DNA from: Holospora obtusa F1
GTDB lineage: Bacteria > Pseudomonadota > Alphaproteobacteria > Holosporales > Holosporaceae
Direction: 5' to 3'
DNA: 63,630 nucleotides
Assembly (NCBI RefSeq): GCF_000469665.2
Contig: NZ_AWTR02000074.1
Location: 1 to 63,630, forward strand
Shown: positions 56,869 to 63,630 of the stretch, piece after piece
Position numbering within the stretch: the first letter of the stretch is position 1
Layout: each line of letters opens with the position of its first letter
Notes under the pieces: generated by a model
The model's database searches: none
What the model was told of the DNA's origin: nothing
The model's input: only the letters and a program-made list of their open reading frames with translations
Made by a program: the position numbers and the translations under genes

Positions 56869-57567
56869 TTACGATTTCTTGAAAAATACTTCCTTTATGA
56901 TCTCTTTTTTTTTTAACGCTTCAATAGATTCTTTATAAGAAGTGTGACGAAAAATAAAATTCCCAGATATAACCCCCATTACTCCGCGATTTTGACAAAG
57001 TTGTGCAGTTTCTGGAACGATTCCGCCATCTACAAAAATATCAGAAGCTGTGCACTGTCGAATAAAATCAATGTTTTTTAACGCTTTATTATTAAATTTT
57101 TGCCCCCCAAACCCTGGATTTACAGCCATTACAAGTAAATAATCTGCTCTTTCCCACCAAGATACGGGCCAAACAGAAAGATCATCTTCAAGATTAATCG
57201 CAAGTCCTGCTTTAATACGTTTAGAATGCAATAAGTTTATAATTTTTAACGGATCTTTCACGGTTTTTGGATGAAAAGATAAGCTTTGAACAGATAATTC
57301 AAAAAACAAACGAATAATATCTTCACTGGGGCTTGCCATGATATGCACATCAAACCAAATATCAGGAAATAAGGATCTTGATTCAAGAACAAATTTTGGA
57401 CCTAACGTAATATTTTTTACATAATGCCCATCCATCACATCCCAATGCAATCCATCTACGTAAAGAGCTACGTCTTTAAGGTTTTTTGCTAAAGATAAAA
57501 AATCCGCAGATAAAACAGAGGCATAAATCTTTAAATTTTGGCATGACTGAATCCGTTCTTTCATCAA
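56869..57567 (-). CDS. rpe: Ribulose-phosphate 3-epimerase
   Basis: Interconverts ribulose 5-phosphate and xylulose 5-phosphate. The 232-residue product is a TIM barrel with YASVLSADFLSLAKNLKDV, DGLHWDVMDGHYVKNITLGP (metal-binding Asp and His), FDVHIMASPSEDII, LVMAVNPGFGGQKFN and IFVDGGIVPETAQLC. Its start overlaps the rpiB stop in an ATGA. With rpiB and tkt it supplies pentose and erythrose phosphates. Confidence 0.93.
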   Translation of the reverse strand: MMKERIQSCQNLKIYASVLSADFLSLAKNLKDVALYVDGLHWDVMDGHYVKNITLGPKFVLESRSLFPDIWFDVHIMASPSEDIIRLFFELSVQSLSFHPKTVKDPLKIINLLHSKRIKAGLAINLEDDLSVWPVSWWERADYLLVMAVNPGFGGQKFNNKALKNIDFIRQCTASDIFVDGGIVPETAQLCQNRGVMGVISGNFIFRHTSYKESIEALKKKEIIKEVFFKKS

Positions 57568-58034
57568 AGATCCCTTTGAGGTAGCATATGATCAAGCATT
57601 TGAACACGCTCACTGTGACGCCCATACGTAAAAGAAGTCGTTAAAAAATTTAAAAGACACTCTAATACTAAACTAGGGCTCATACCTCTGCTTCCTGCCA
57701 CAAACACATTAGCGTTATTATGTTGTCGCGCTAACACTGAATCTAAACTATCTCGACACAATGCTGCACGAATTCCTACATAACGATTAGCCGCTATACT
57801 CATACCAATCCCGCTACCACATATAAGAACTCCCCAAAAATTTTCAGTCAACACTTTTTTTACCACACAAGGAACTACAGTTGGGTAAGAAATAACATCA
57901 CGTTCTATCCCTTGATTTTGTTGAGGACAAAAAACTATATTCCCCATTCCCCTGAGATGTTCCATTAAATATAAAGACAATTCACGCCCTGCATGGTCAA
58001 AACCAAAACAAATGTTATATTTTTCAGATTCCAC
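57564..58034 (-). CDS. rpiB: Ribose-5-phosphate isomerase B
   Basis: Interconverts ribose 5-phosphate and ribulose 5-phosphate. The 156-residue product has the RpiB/LacAB fold: CFGFDHAGRELSLYLMEHL, ISYPTVVPCVVKKVL, GVLICGSGIGMSIAANRYVGI with the catalytic Cys near residue 73, and RAALCRDSLDSVLARQHNNANV. It overlaps topA by 11 bases and rpe by four. The dprA-topA-rpiB-rpe order is a compact operon, probably transcribed from upstream of dprA. Confidence 0.93.
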   Translation of the reverse strand: MESEKYNICFGFDHAGRELSLYLMEHLRGMGNIVFCPQQNQGIERDVISYPTVVPCVVKKVLTENFWGVLICGSGIGMSIAANRYVGIRAALCRDSLDSVLARQHNNANVFVAGSRGMSPSLVLECLLNFLTTSFTYGRHSERVQMLDHMLPQRDL

Positions 58035-60690
58035 GACGATCGCCCCCCATCTGAGAAGGTTCAGAAGAAACAGAAGATTTTTTTATTTTAGATTTTTTCT
58101 TATCGAGCGTGCCTATTATTTCCTTAAATTCAGTAGAATTATCTTTATTTTCTAAAGAATCTCCAGATTTTTTTGTTGATATCACTTTGTTTTTTTTTGT
58201 ACTACCCTTGTTTTTGGATGAAAGTACCTCTTCTAAAGAACTCTTCGATCGTTTTTTCACAGTCTTAGACTGCTCTGAAACTTCTTTTAATACCGCTACA
58301 GATTTTTTTGCGGTCACGGATCTTTTTTTTCTTTCCTTTTTAATCTCTGAGCTAGAATCGCTTTCCAACTTAGGTGACGTTTTCACTGTATTCACACGTT
58401 TTGAAAATGTTTCGGAACGCTGTAATTTAGCTTTTCTTTTTTTTTGTTTGAGACGCTCTAATGCAGATTCTAAAGAAACATTCATTAAGTCTTCTCCTTT
58501 TTGTTTCAAAGAAAAGAACTCACCCGCATAATGCAAATAAGGACCAAATCGCCCAATATTCAAAACGATTTCTCCACCATCTGGGTGCGTTCCTAAAACT
58601 TTCGGTAAATTTAGTAACCACAAAGCTTTAGGTAAATCTAATGTTTCAAAACTGCAAAATGAATCACTAGAAACTCTTTTGTCACCGCACAAGACGTACC
58701 CTCCATAAGGCCCCTGTTTTTTTTCAATTCGGTTTCCGCTGATAGGATGCTCACCTAAATCCCCCTGACTATGAGAATCTTCTTGTTGCAGACCTGATAA
58801 ATACGTGCAATCCGGATAAAAAGAGCATCCTGTAAACGGACCAGCTTTTCCTAAACGCAACTCTAACCGTCCTTCTTTACATTTTGGGCATTGACGATTA
58901 GAAACATAAAGATCAAGAATCTGGTCTTCCACACGCTCTAATACATTGGAAACACTAACAGATTTTACATCGTCTAACGCTTGAGAAAATGGCCCCCAAA
59001 ACTCTTCTAATAACTTCTTCCAAGCTAAATCCCCCATTGAGATACTATCTAACTGGCTTTCTAAATTTGAAGTAAAGTCATAATCCACGTACCGAGGAAA
59101 AAAATTTTTCAAAAACGCACACACTAACATACCTAACTCTTCCGGGATCAGACGCTTTTTTTCTTTTCTGACATATCCACGATCTTGCAAAACTTGTAAA
59201 ATACGAGCATATGTACTAGGGCGCCCAATTCCTAAATCTTCTAATTCTTTTACAAGAGAAGCCTCTGAAAAACGCGCAGGCGGTTGAGTCATATGCTGAA
59301 TACAGGATAGCTCACTACTCTTTAAAACTTGCCCTTCTCGTAAACAGGAAGGCAAAGCACGATCTCTATTATTTTCTTTCTCTTCTTCCTGAGCCACATC
59401 TTGGTAAGCTGCTAAAAATCCAGAAAATTGAAGAATCGACCCGGTAGATCTAAACGCTACAGAGTGATCGTCATTCTCAATCATCACTCGAGTTTGCTGA
59501 TACGTGGCGTTTTCCATTTGACTTGCCAGTGTTCGTTTCCAAATCAGATCATAAAGTTTCCACTCTTCGATATGATCTTTGCACATAGGAAAGATCATAA
59601 CAGGATCCCATTTAAGATCCGTGGGACGAATTGCTTCGTGAGCTTCTTGAGAATGTTTTTTAGATTTATAGTGTTTAGATTGTGTAGGAACATACTCATT
59701 TCCCCATTTCTGGCGAATATATGCTCTGGCCTGATCAATAAATTCTGGAATAATTGACAAACTATCCGTACGCATGTAAGTAATCAGCCCCAAAATTTCT
59801 CCTTGTATTTTAAGACCTTCATACAACTTTTGCGCTAATTGCATCGTTTTTGCCGGAGAATACCCTAAAACACTTGAAGCAACTTGCTGAAGAGATGAGG
59901 TGATAAAAGGCGGATAAGGAGAACGTTGAACAGCTTTTTTTTCTATAGAAGAAATATGGTAAGATAAATTTTTTAAAATCTCAACCCAAGCTTGAGCTTG
60001 AGCCTCATCAACGATAGAAAATTTTTCTAATTTTTCTTTATTAAACTGAACTAACTGAGCCTCTAAACTATATTCAGGAGCTTGAGATAAAAAATTTCCA
60101 TGAATTGTCCAATACTCTTGTGATTTAAATTCAATAATATCACGTTCCCGCTCTGCAACAATGCGCAAAGCAGCAGATTGAACACGCCCAGCAGAGCGAC
60201 TACCAGGAACTTTTCTCCACAGCATAGACGACAACCCTAATCCTGCCATGAGATCTAAAGCAGATCGAGCGATTTGGGCATCTACCAAATCTTGATTAAT
60301 ATTTTTATGATTTTTTAATGCTTTTAGAACGCTTTCTTTTGTCACAGCATTAAATACAACGCGTTGAACAGAAAGCCCTTTGGGGAGAGCATTTTCTTCT
60401 TTTAGATACTCCAAAATATGCCATGCTATTGCCTCCCCTTCTCGATCTAAATCGGTTGCTAAAACCAACGTATCGACAGTTTGCACAGCATCCTTTATGG
60501 ATTTTAAATTTTTTTCTGTTTTTTCTACTAATTGCCAAGTCAATGCAAAAGACTCATCAGGACGCACTGCATTAATTTTCGTAGGAAGAGCCCTAACATG
60601 CCCCCCACTTGCTAATACAATATCATTTGGACAGTACTGAGAAATATTTTTCGCCTTTTTAGGAGACTCAACCACAATCAATTTCGACAT
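58024..60690 (-). CDS. topA: DNA topoisomerase I
   Basis: Type IA topoisomerase that relaxes negative supercoils. The 888-residue product starts with a TOPRIM domain (KLIVVESPKKAKNISQY, LVLATDLDREGEAIAWHIL with the DxD pair). The active-site Tyr is in GLITYMRTDSLS near residue 305, with IGRPSTYARILQVLQDRGYV later. One C4 zinc finger (CPKCKEGRLELR...CSFYPDC) lies near residue 600, followed by a YGGYVLCGDKRV unit. The final 140 residues are a Lys/Ser-rich, low-complexity tail, longer than I would expect and possibly DNA-binding. It overlaps dprA by 23 bases and rpiB by 11. Confidence 0.95.
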   Translation of the reverse strand: MSKLIVVESPKKAKNISQYCPNDIVLASGGHVRALPTKINAVRPDESFALTWQLVEKTEKNLKSIKDAVQTVDTLVLATDLDREGEAIAWHILEYLKEENALPKGLSVQRVVFNAVTKESVLKALKNHKNINQDLVDAQIARSALDLMAGLGLSSMLWRKVPGSRSAGRVQSAALRIVAERERDIIEFKSQEYWTIHGNFLSQAPEYSLEAQLVQFNKEKLEKFSIVDEAQAQAWVEILKNLSYHISSIEKKAVQRSPYPPFITSSLQQVASSVLGYSPAKTMQLAQKLYEGLKIQGEILGLITYMRTDSLSIIPEFIDQARAYIRQKWGNEYVPTQSKHYKSKKHSQEAHEAIRPTDLKWDPVMIFPMCKDHIEEWKLYDLIWKRTLASQMENATYQQTRVMIENDDHSVAFRSTGSILQFSGFLAAYQDVAQEEEKENNRDRALPSCLREGQVLKSSELSCIQHMTQPPARFSEASLVKELEDLGIGRPSTYARILQVLQDRGYVRKEKKRLIPEELGMLVCAFLKNFFPRYVDYDFTSNLESQLDSISMGDLAWKKLLEEFWGPFSQALDDVKSVSVSNVLERVEDQILDLYVSNRQCPKCKEGRLELRLGKAGPFTGCSFYPDCTYLSGLQQEDSHSQGDLGEHPISGNRIEKKQGPYGGYVLCGDKRVSSDSFCSFETLDLPKALWLLNLPKVLGTHPDGGEIVLNIGRFGPYLHYAGEFFSLKQKGEDLMNVSLESALERLKQKKRKAKLQRSETFSKRVNTVKTSPKLESDSSSEIKKERKKRSVTAKKSVAVLKEVSEQSKTVKKRSKSSLEEVLSSKNKGSTKKNKVISTKKSGDSLENKDNSTEFKEIIGTLDKKKSKIKKSSVSSEPSQMGGDRRGI

Positions 60691-61918
60691 ATTTTCCTAC
60701 TTCTTGAGGGACAGCAATCACTGCGTTTCCCGGATACCGCTCTATAAATCCTTGCAATTCTAGCTGTACTAACATAGTTTGTAAAGCAATAGAAGAAATT
60801 TCCAAATCTTTTCTTAGAGTCTCTACACACGTTGGAACCATACTTATCCGCTCAAGTAGTAGCTTTGAGACATTTTCACTTGATTCTTGATCATTTTCTT
60901 TATTAAAAAGTAAAGAAGATCCATTAAAAGACGAACAGTATTCTTCCTCTTCGTCTTCTTTTGCAAAAAACGGACTATGCGTCGAAATTATTTTGGGTAA
61001 TTCCCTTTTTATATCCGATGCGTTTTCCACTAAATACGCCCCTTCTTTGATAAGCTTGTTCCCTCCGTGAGATCGAGAATCAAGCGGGTGTCCTGGCAAT
61101 ACGAAGACGCATCGATTTTGATCTAAAGCATATTTTGCGCTAAGTAGTGCCCCCGACTTAAAGCTTGCTTCGATAATCAAAACCCCCCAAGAAAGCCCAG
61201 AAATAATCCGATTTCTTTTTGGAAATAATTGAGCTTGTGGAGGTAAATGTAATGGATCTTCTGAAACGATAACTCCTTGTTCGGAAATGCGGTGATAAAG
61301 TTCTTTATTTTCCGATGGATATATGTGACCTAGCCCTCCTGCAATGACTGCAATAGTCGGCATTCCCGATTCCAGCGCACTTTCATGAGCCCACGTGTCA
61401 ACTCCTCTTGCAAGCCCAGAAGTAATGGTTTGATTTGCAGATTTTAAAAAAGGAATATTCTGTTTAATCCAGGAACATGCACTCTGAGAAGCATTTCTTG
61501 CACCAACTACCGCAAAACAGCTGCTTTTTAAAAGCTCTAAATTTCCGCAAACACTTAAAAAAATAGGGGGGTCTTTTAATTGTCTTAAATATTCCGGATA
61601 CTCAGACTCAAAATAAGAAACCAAATGATACCCCTTAGAATAATGCAAATCCATTTCTTTTTTTGCCTCATCCATTGAGCAAAGACGCCCTTTATAGATC
61701 GGCTGGTCTTTTAATCTGGATAAAGCATGCTCTGGGTCTTTAAATCTCCCCATTAAGTGAAAAAAACCAATAGGGCCAACGTTTTCAGATCGAGCTAAAC
61801 GTAAATACGACAATTTTTTTTCTGCATCTAAAACAACAGGAAACTCAAAACGTTTAGAAGATTCGTAAACCATAAACGAATACATAAAAAATATTTCACC
61901 CATGATAAAACAAAGCAT
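60668..61918 (-). CDS. dprA: DNA-processing protein DprA
   Basis: Loads RecA on incoming single-stranded DNA in transformation. The 416-residue product has an N-terminal SAM-like part, the Rossmann core with SGLARGVDTWAHESALESG, AVIAGGLGHIYPSENKELYH, LFPKRNRIISGLSWGVLIIE, and the C-terminal winged-helix domain (LRKDLEISSIALQTMLVQLE). The start is at 61918, but the conserved part begins only near residue 30 (YLRLARSENVGPIGFFHL), so an internal start is possible. First gene of the operon dprA-topA-rpiB-rpe. Confidence 0.92.
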   Translation of the reverse strand: MLCFIMGEIFFMYSFMVYESSKRFEFPVVLDAEKKLSYLRLARSENVGPIGFFHLMGRFKDPEHALSRLKDQPIYKGRLCSMDEAKKEMDLHYSKGYHLVSYFESEYPEYLRQLKDPPIFLSVCGNLELLKSSCFAVVGARNASQSACSWIKQNIPFLKSANQTITSGLARGVDTWAHESALESGMPTIAVIAGGLGHIYPSENKELYHRISEQGVIVSEDPLHLPPQAQLFPKRNRIISGLSWGVLIIEASFKSGALLSAKYALDQNRCVFVLPGHPLDSRSHGGNKLIKEGAYLVENASDIKRELPKIISTHSPFFAKEDEEEEYCSSFNGSSLLFNKENDQESSENVSKLLLERISMVPTCVETLRKDLEISSIALQTMLVQLELQGFIERYPGNAVIAVPQEVGKYVEIDCG

Positions 61919-61993
61919 CTCTCATGGCAAGAGATAAAAAAATAGTAATATAAAAATTCTCTAAACATTCGACCTGAGTCTTCAAACTAAACG

Positions 61994-62078
61994 TGCCCAA
62001 GAGAAGACTCGAACTTCCACAAAAGAAACTTTTACTAGGACCTGAACCTAGCGCGTCTACCTATTCCGCCACCTGGGC
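61994..62078 (-). tRNA. tRNA-Leu, anticodon CAG
   Basis: 85 nt. The acceptor arm GCCCAGG pairs with the 3' CTTGGGC with one mismatch, followed by discriminator A. The anticodon stem CTAGG/CCTAG closes the loop TTCAGGT. A long variable arm (AAAGTTTCTTTT) is typical of class II, and the T arm contains GTTCGAGTC. The CCA end is not encoded. It reads CUG (and CUA only weakly). It stands between dprA and rpsD on the same strand. Confidence 0.95.
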
Positions 62079-62293
62079 ATAAAAAAATTGTAGAAGATTT
62101 TTCAAATTTGCGCAATAGAAAAAAATTTAAAACAGTATTTTAAATAACTGATCAAAAAACATTTTTAACTTTTTTTGATCAGCCACAATTTTATAAAATC
62201 AATATACCAAAGTATTATTTTAAAAATAAAAATTCAAAAAAACGCATACATAGCATTTCAAATAGTATAAACATTTTTGTACTCCACCGCACA

Positions 62294-62905
62294 TCAACGT
62301 GCGTAAAACTCAATCACAGAACTCACCTGATGATCAAAAGGATAAGGAATTTGTGCAGGATCTGGCGCATAAGAAAGTTTTGCAGAAAAATTATCTCCTT
62401 CTATTTTAAAATATTCCGGAACACGACGTACAGAACTTTGCCCTCTTTGTACAACAACATTTGAATGCATCGAAGGATCTAAAGAAATAACATCCCCCAC
62501 CTTAACCCGATAAGATGAGACATCAACGCGTGCACCATTAACAAAAATATGCCCATGACTCACTAACTGACAAGCAGAAAAAATAGTAGGTGAAAATTTT
62601 AAACGATACACACAACTTCCTAAACGCTGCTCCAAAAATTGAAGAAAAACAGACCCAATATCTCCTTTTACAGAAGTTGCTTGCAAATAAGTACGGTAAA
62701 ATTGCTTCTCTGATATACGTCCATAATGTTTTTTCAATCTTTGCTTTACTTTCATTTGCTGACCATACACGGTGCTTTTTCCAAAAGTTTTTGCACCGTG
62801 TTGTCCTGCGGGGTAAGCTCTAGAAGATGCAGATGTACGAATCCCTTCCCAAAAAATTCCATAACGTCTTTCTGCTTTGTGTTTAGAATTAATAATTTTC
62901 GTCAC
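62294..62905 (-). CDS. rpsD: 30S ribosomal protein S4
   Basis: Small-subunit assembly protein and S4-domain RNA binder. The 203-residue product is standard length: the N-terminus contains KHKAERRYGIFWEG, followed by SRAYPAGQHGAKT, then QLVSHGHIFVNGARVDVSSY and RVKVGDVISL of the S4 domain, and the C-terminus ends in the conserved QIPYPFDHQVSSVIEFYAR. It is alone here, as is common in alphaproteobacteria, where rpsD is outside the alpha operon. Confidence 0.97.
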   Translation of the reverse strand: MTKIINSKHKAERRYGIFWEGIRTSASSRAYPAGQHGAKTFGKSTVYGQQMKVKQRLKKHYGRISEKQFYRTYLQATSVKGDIGSVFLQFLEQRLGSCVYRLKFSPTIFSACQLVSHGHIFVNGARVDVSSYRVKVGDVISLDPSMHSNVVVQRGQSSVRRVPEYFKIEGDNFSAKLSYAPDPAQIPYPFDHQVSSVIEFYAR

Positions 62906-63208
62906 AAGTCACCAAATATAAAAAAGACTTTTTTGTATTATATTCCGAATCTGCAAAAAATGTCAATCCCTTTAAAATTACATCCTGTGTTAATAAACTC
63001 TCTAGCACAAAATTTTATTTAATCATTTGAAAAATAAATGAATGATCAAATTAAATCATCGTCAATATATTAAAATACTCAAAAAAATATCTCGAGATGT
63101 CTATGTAAATAAACAAAGCCGATGCTTAAGTAGCAACTTTGGTGGAATGTGTATAAAAACATCAGCTAATGTTCAAATAAAATTCCCATACCCATAAGAT
63201 TTAGTAAA
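62906..63208. other. Spacer, nothing recognised
   Basis: AT-rich, about 300 bases upstream of rpsD, which should contain its promoter; no gene seen. Confidence 0.4.
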
Positions 63209-63214
63209 TTAAGT

Positions 63215-63535
63215 TATTTTTAGTCCCAACAACATGTGGTTTGGATGATGATTAAAATTTGACGTGTTACGTTCAAATTCTAACATGATAATATCAAAGG
63301 GGGGCTGATATTTCAATAATTTCAGCTTTATTTGATGATTATAGTAAAGCACAAAAGTCATCATACGGCGCTTTAGCTCATCGAGATTTTTGTAAAAATA
63401 AGCCTTTTTTGTGTAGTGTTTGAGGATTCTGGAATTTGGTAAATCTGTGTTCAATGTTATGCTCCTTGCACATCACATCAAAGGGGTGCGTTTTGTTTTT
63501 TGGCTTCAGGTGTTGCGCAAGCAGTTCATAGGTAA
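63215..63535 (-). mobile_element. IS481-family element, second copy, truncated
   Basis: Same element as 13573-14573, about 90 % identical by eye. The open stretch 63454-63209 encodes HYTKKAYFYKNLDELKRRMM, then FVLYYNHQIKLKLLKYQPPF. About 45 bases, coding for the HPWTN...VEVINR region, are deleted near 63432. Homology stops abruptly at about 63535, where unrelated sequence begins. Confidence 0.8.
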
Positions 63536-63630
63536 CTGATGTTACGCAGCAATAGTTGATTTTTGCTTGAAATAATCATATTTTTCGTCCGTAAGTTTTT
63601 AAGGACAAAACATGAAACTGGATCTTCTTG
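63536..63630 (+). other. Foreign junction with a possible gene start at the window edge
   Basis: After the IS481 break the sequence starts CTGATGTTACGCAGCAATAG, which looks like an IS tip. AAGGAC precedes an ATG at about 63612 (MKLDLL, open at the edge). It may be the start of another transposase; too short to assign. Confidence 0.3.

Noticed and set aside
58109-58531. 140-codon plus-strand frame
   Set aside because: It is the antisense shadow of the Lys/Ser-rich TopA tail, where low complexity keeps other frames open.
1-63630. CRISPR array or cas genes
   Set aside because: The repeats seen are in-frame coding repeats, IS ends or MITEs; no regularly spaced identical repeats with unique spacers and no cas-like protein.
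1-63630. Prophage or replication origin
   Set aside because: No phage structural, lysis or integrase genes beyond the Xer recombinase, and no cluster of DnaA boxes; the Hda-like gene is a regulator and not an origin marker.

Overview
This window looks like a piece of a low-GC, transposon-littered alphaproteobacterial chromosome. The best fit is an obligate intracellular symbiont or parasite of the Holosporales/Rickettsiales type. The reasons are the strong A+T bias outside one GC-rich island, many decayed IS copies, short housekeeping operons separated by long degenerate gaps, an alphaproteobacterial purC-bolA gene pairing, and several lineage-specific proteins with signal peptides. The lineage is inferred from content and was not tested by a search.

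Region by region: 1-1912 holds a GC-rich (about 50-57 %) open frame that looks like the C-terminal part of a filamentous-haemagglutinin/polymorphic toxin, preceded on the same strand by an acidic immunity-like gene. 1913-9100 is accessory: IS5, IS630 and IS1 remnants, a repeat-rich exported protein, a compact IS5 element with intact ends, and an exported coiled-coil protein. 9107-10911 encodes a PpiD/SurA-like periplasmic chaperone and RsfS. 11548-15060 has a second exported repeat protein followed by IS481 and IS630 copies. 15060-25669 is a housekeeping block: gltX, an Hda-like DnaA paralogue, lolA, dapD, rpsA, prfA, a HAD phosphatase and tkt. 25921-28168 contains two tandem paralogous exported proteins. 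28536-32514 is infB, comF and rnd. 32515-35600 is a nest of IS630, IS5 and MITE-like elements. 35669-37080 is yajC-ddl. 37081-38790 is another IS630/MITE area. 38794-42785 is murE, bolA, a degenerate purC and an RluA-type pseudouridine synthase. 44086-47148 is a 1020-residue exported repeat protein. 47708-55517 is secA, rnhB, bamE, xerC/D and priA. 56869-62905 is the overlapping operon dprA-topA-rpiB-rpe, then tRNA-Leu(CAG) and rpsD. The window closes in a truncated IS481 copy.

How the genes work together: ddl, murE and dapD indicate a meso-diaminopimelate peptidoglycan wall. SecA, YajC, LolA, BamE and the PpiD-like protein indicate a working Sec route and an outer membrane. Tkt, Rpe and RpiB supply pentoses through the non-oxidative pentose phosphate branch. 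Purine synthesis appears lost: only a divergent purC remains, beside bolA. The most interesting novel content is a set of exported proteins. Three carry roughly 38-40-residue helical repeats, two of these share an N-terminal module, and others form a coiled-coil protein and a tandem pair. Most are monocistronic behind near-consensus TTGACA/TATAAT promoters. They are good candidates for lineage-specific effectors or periplasmic proteins, but no function can be read from sequence.
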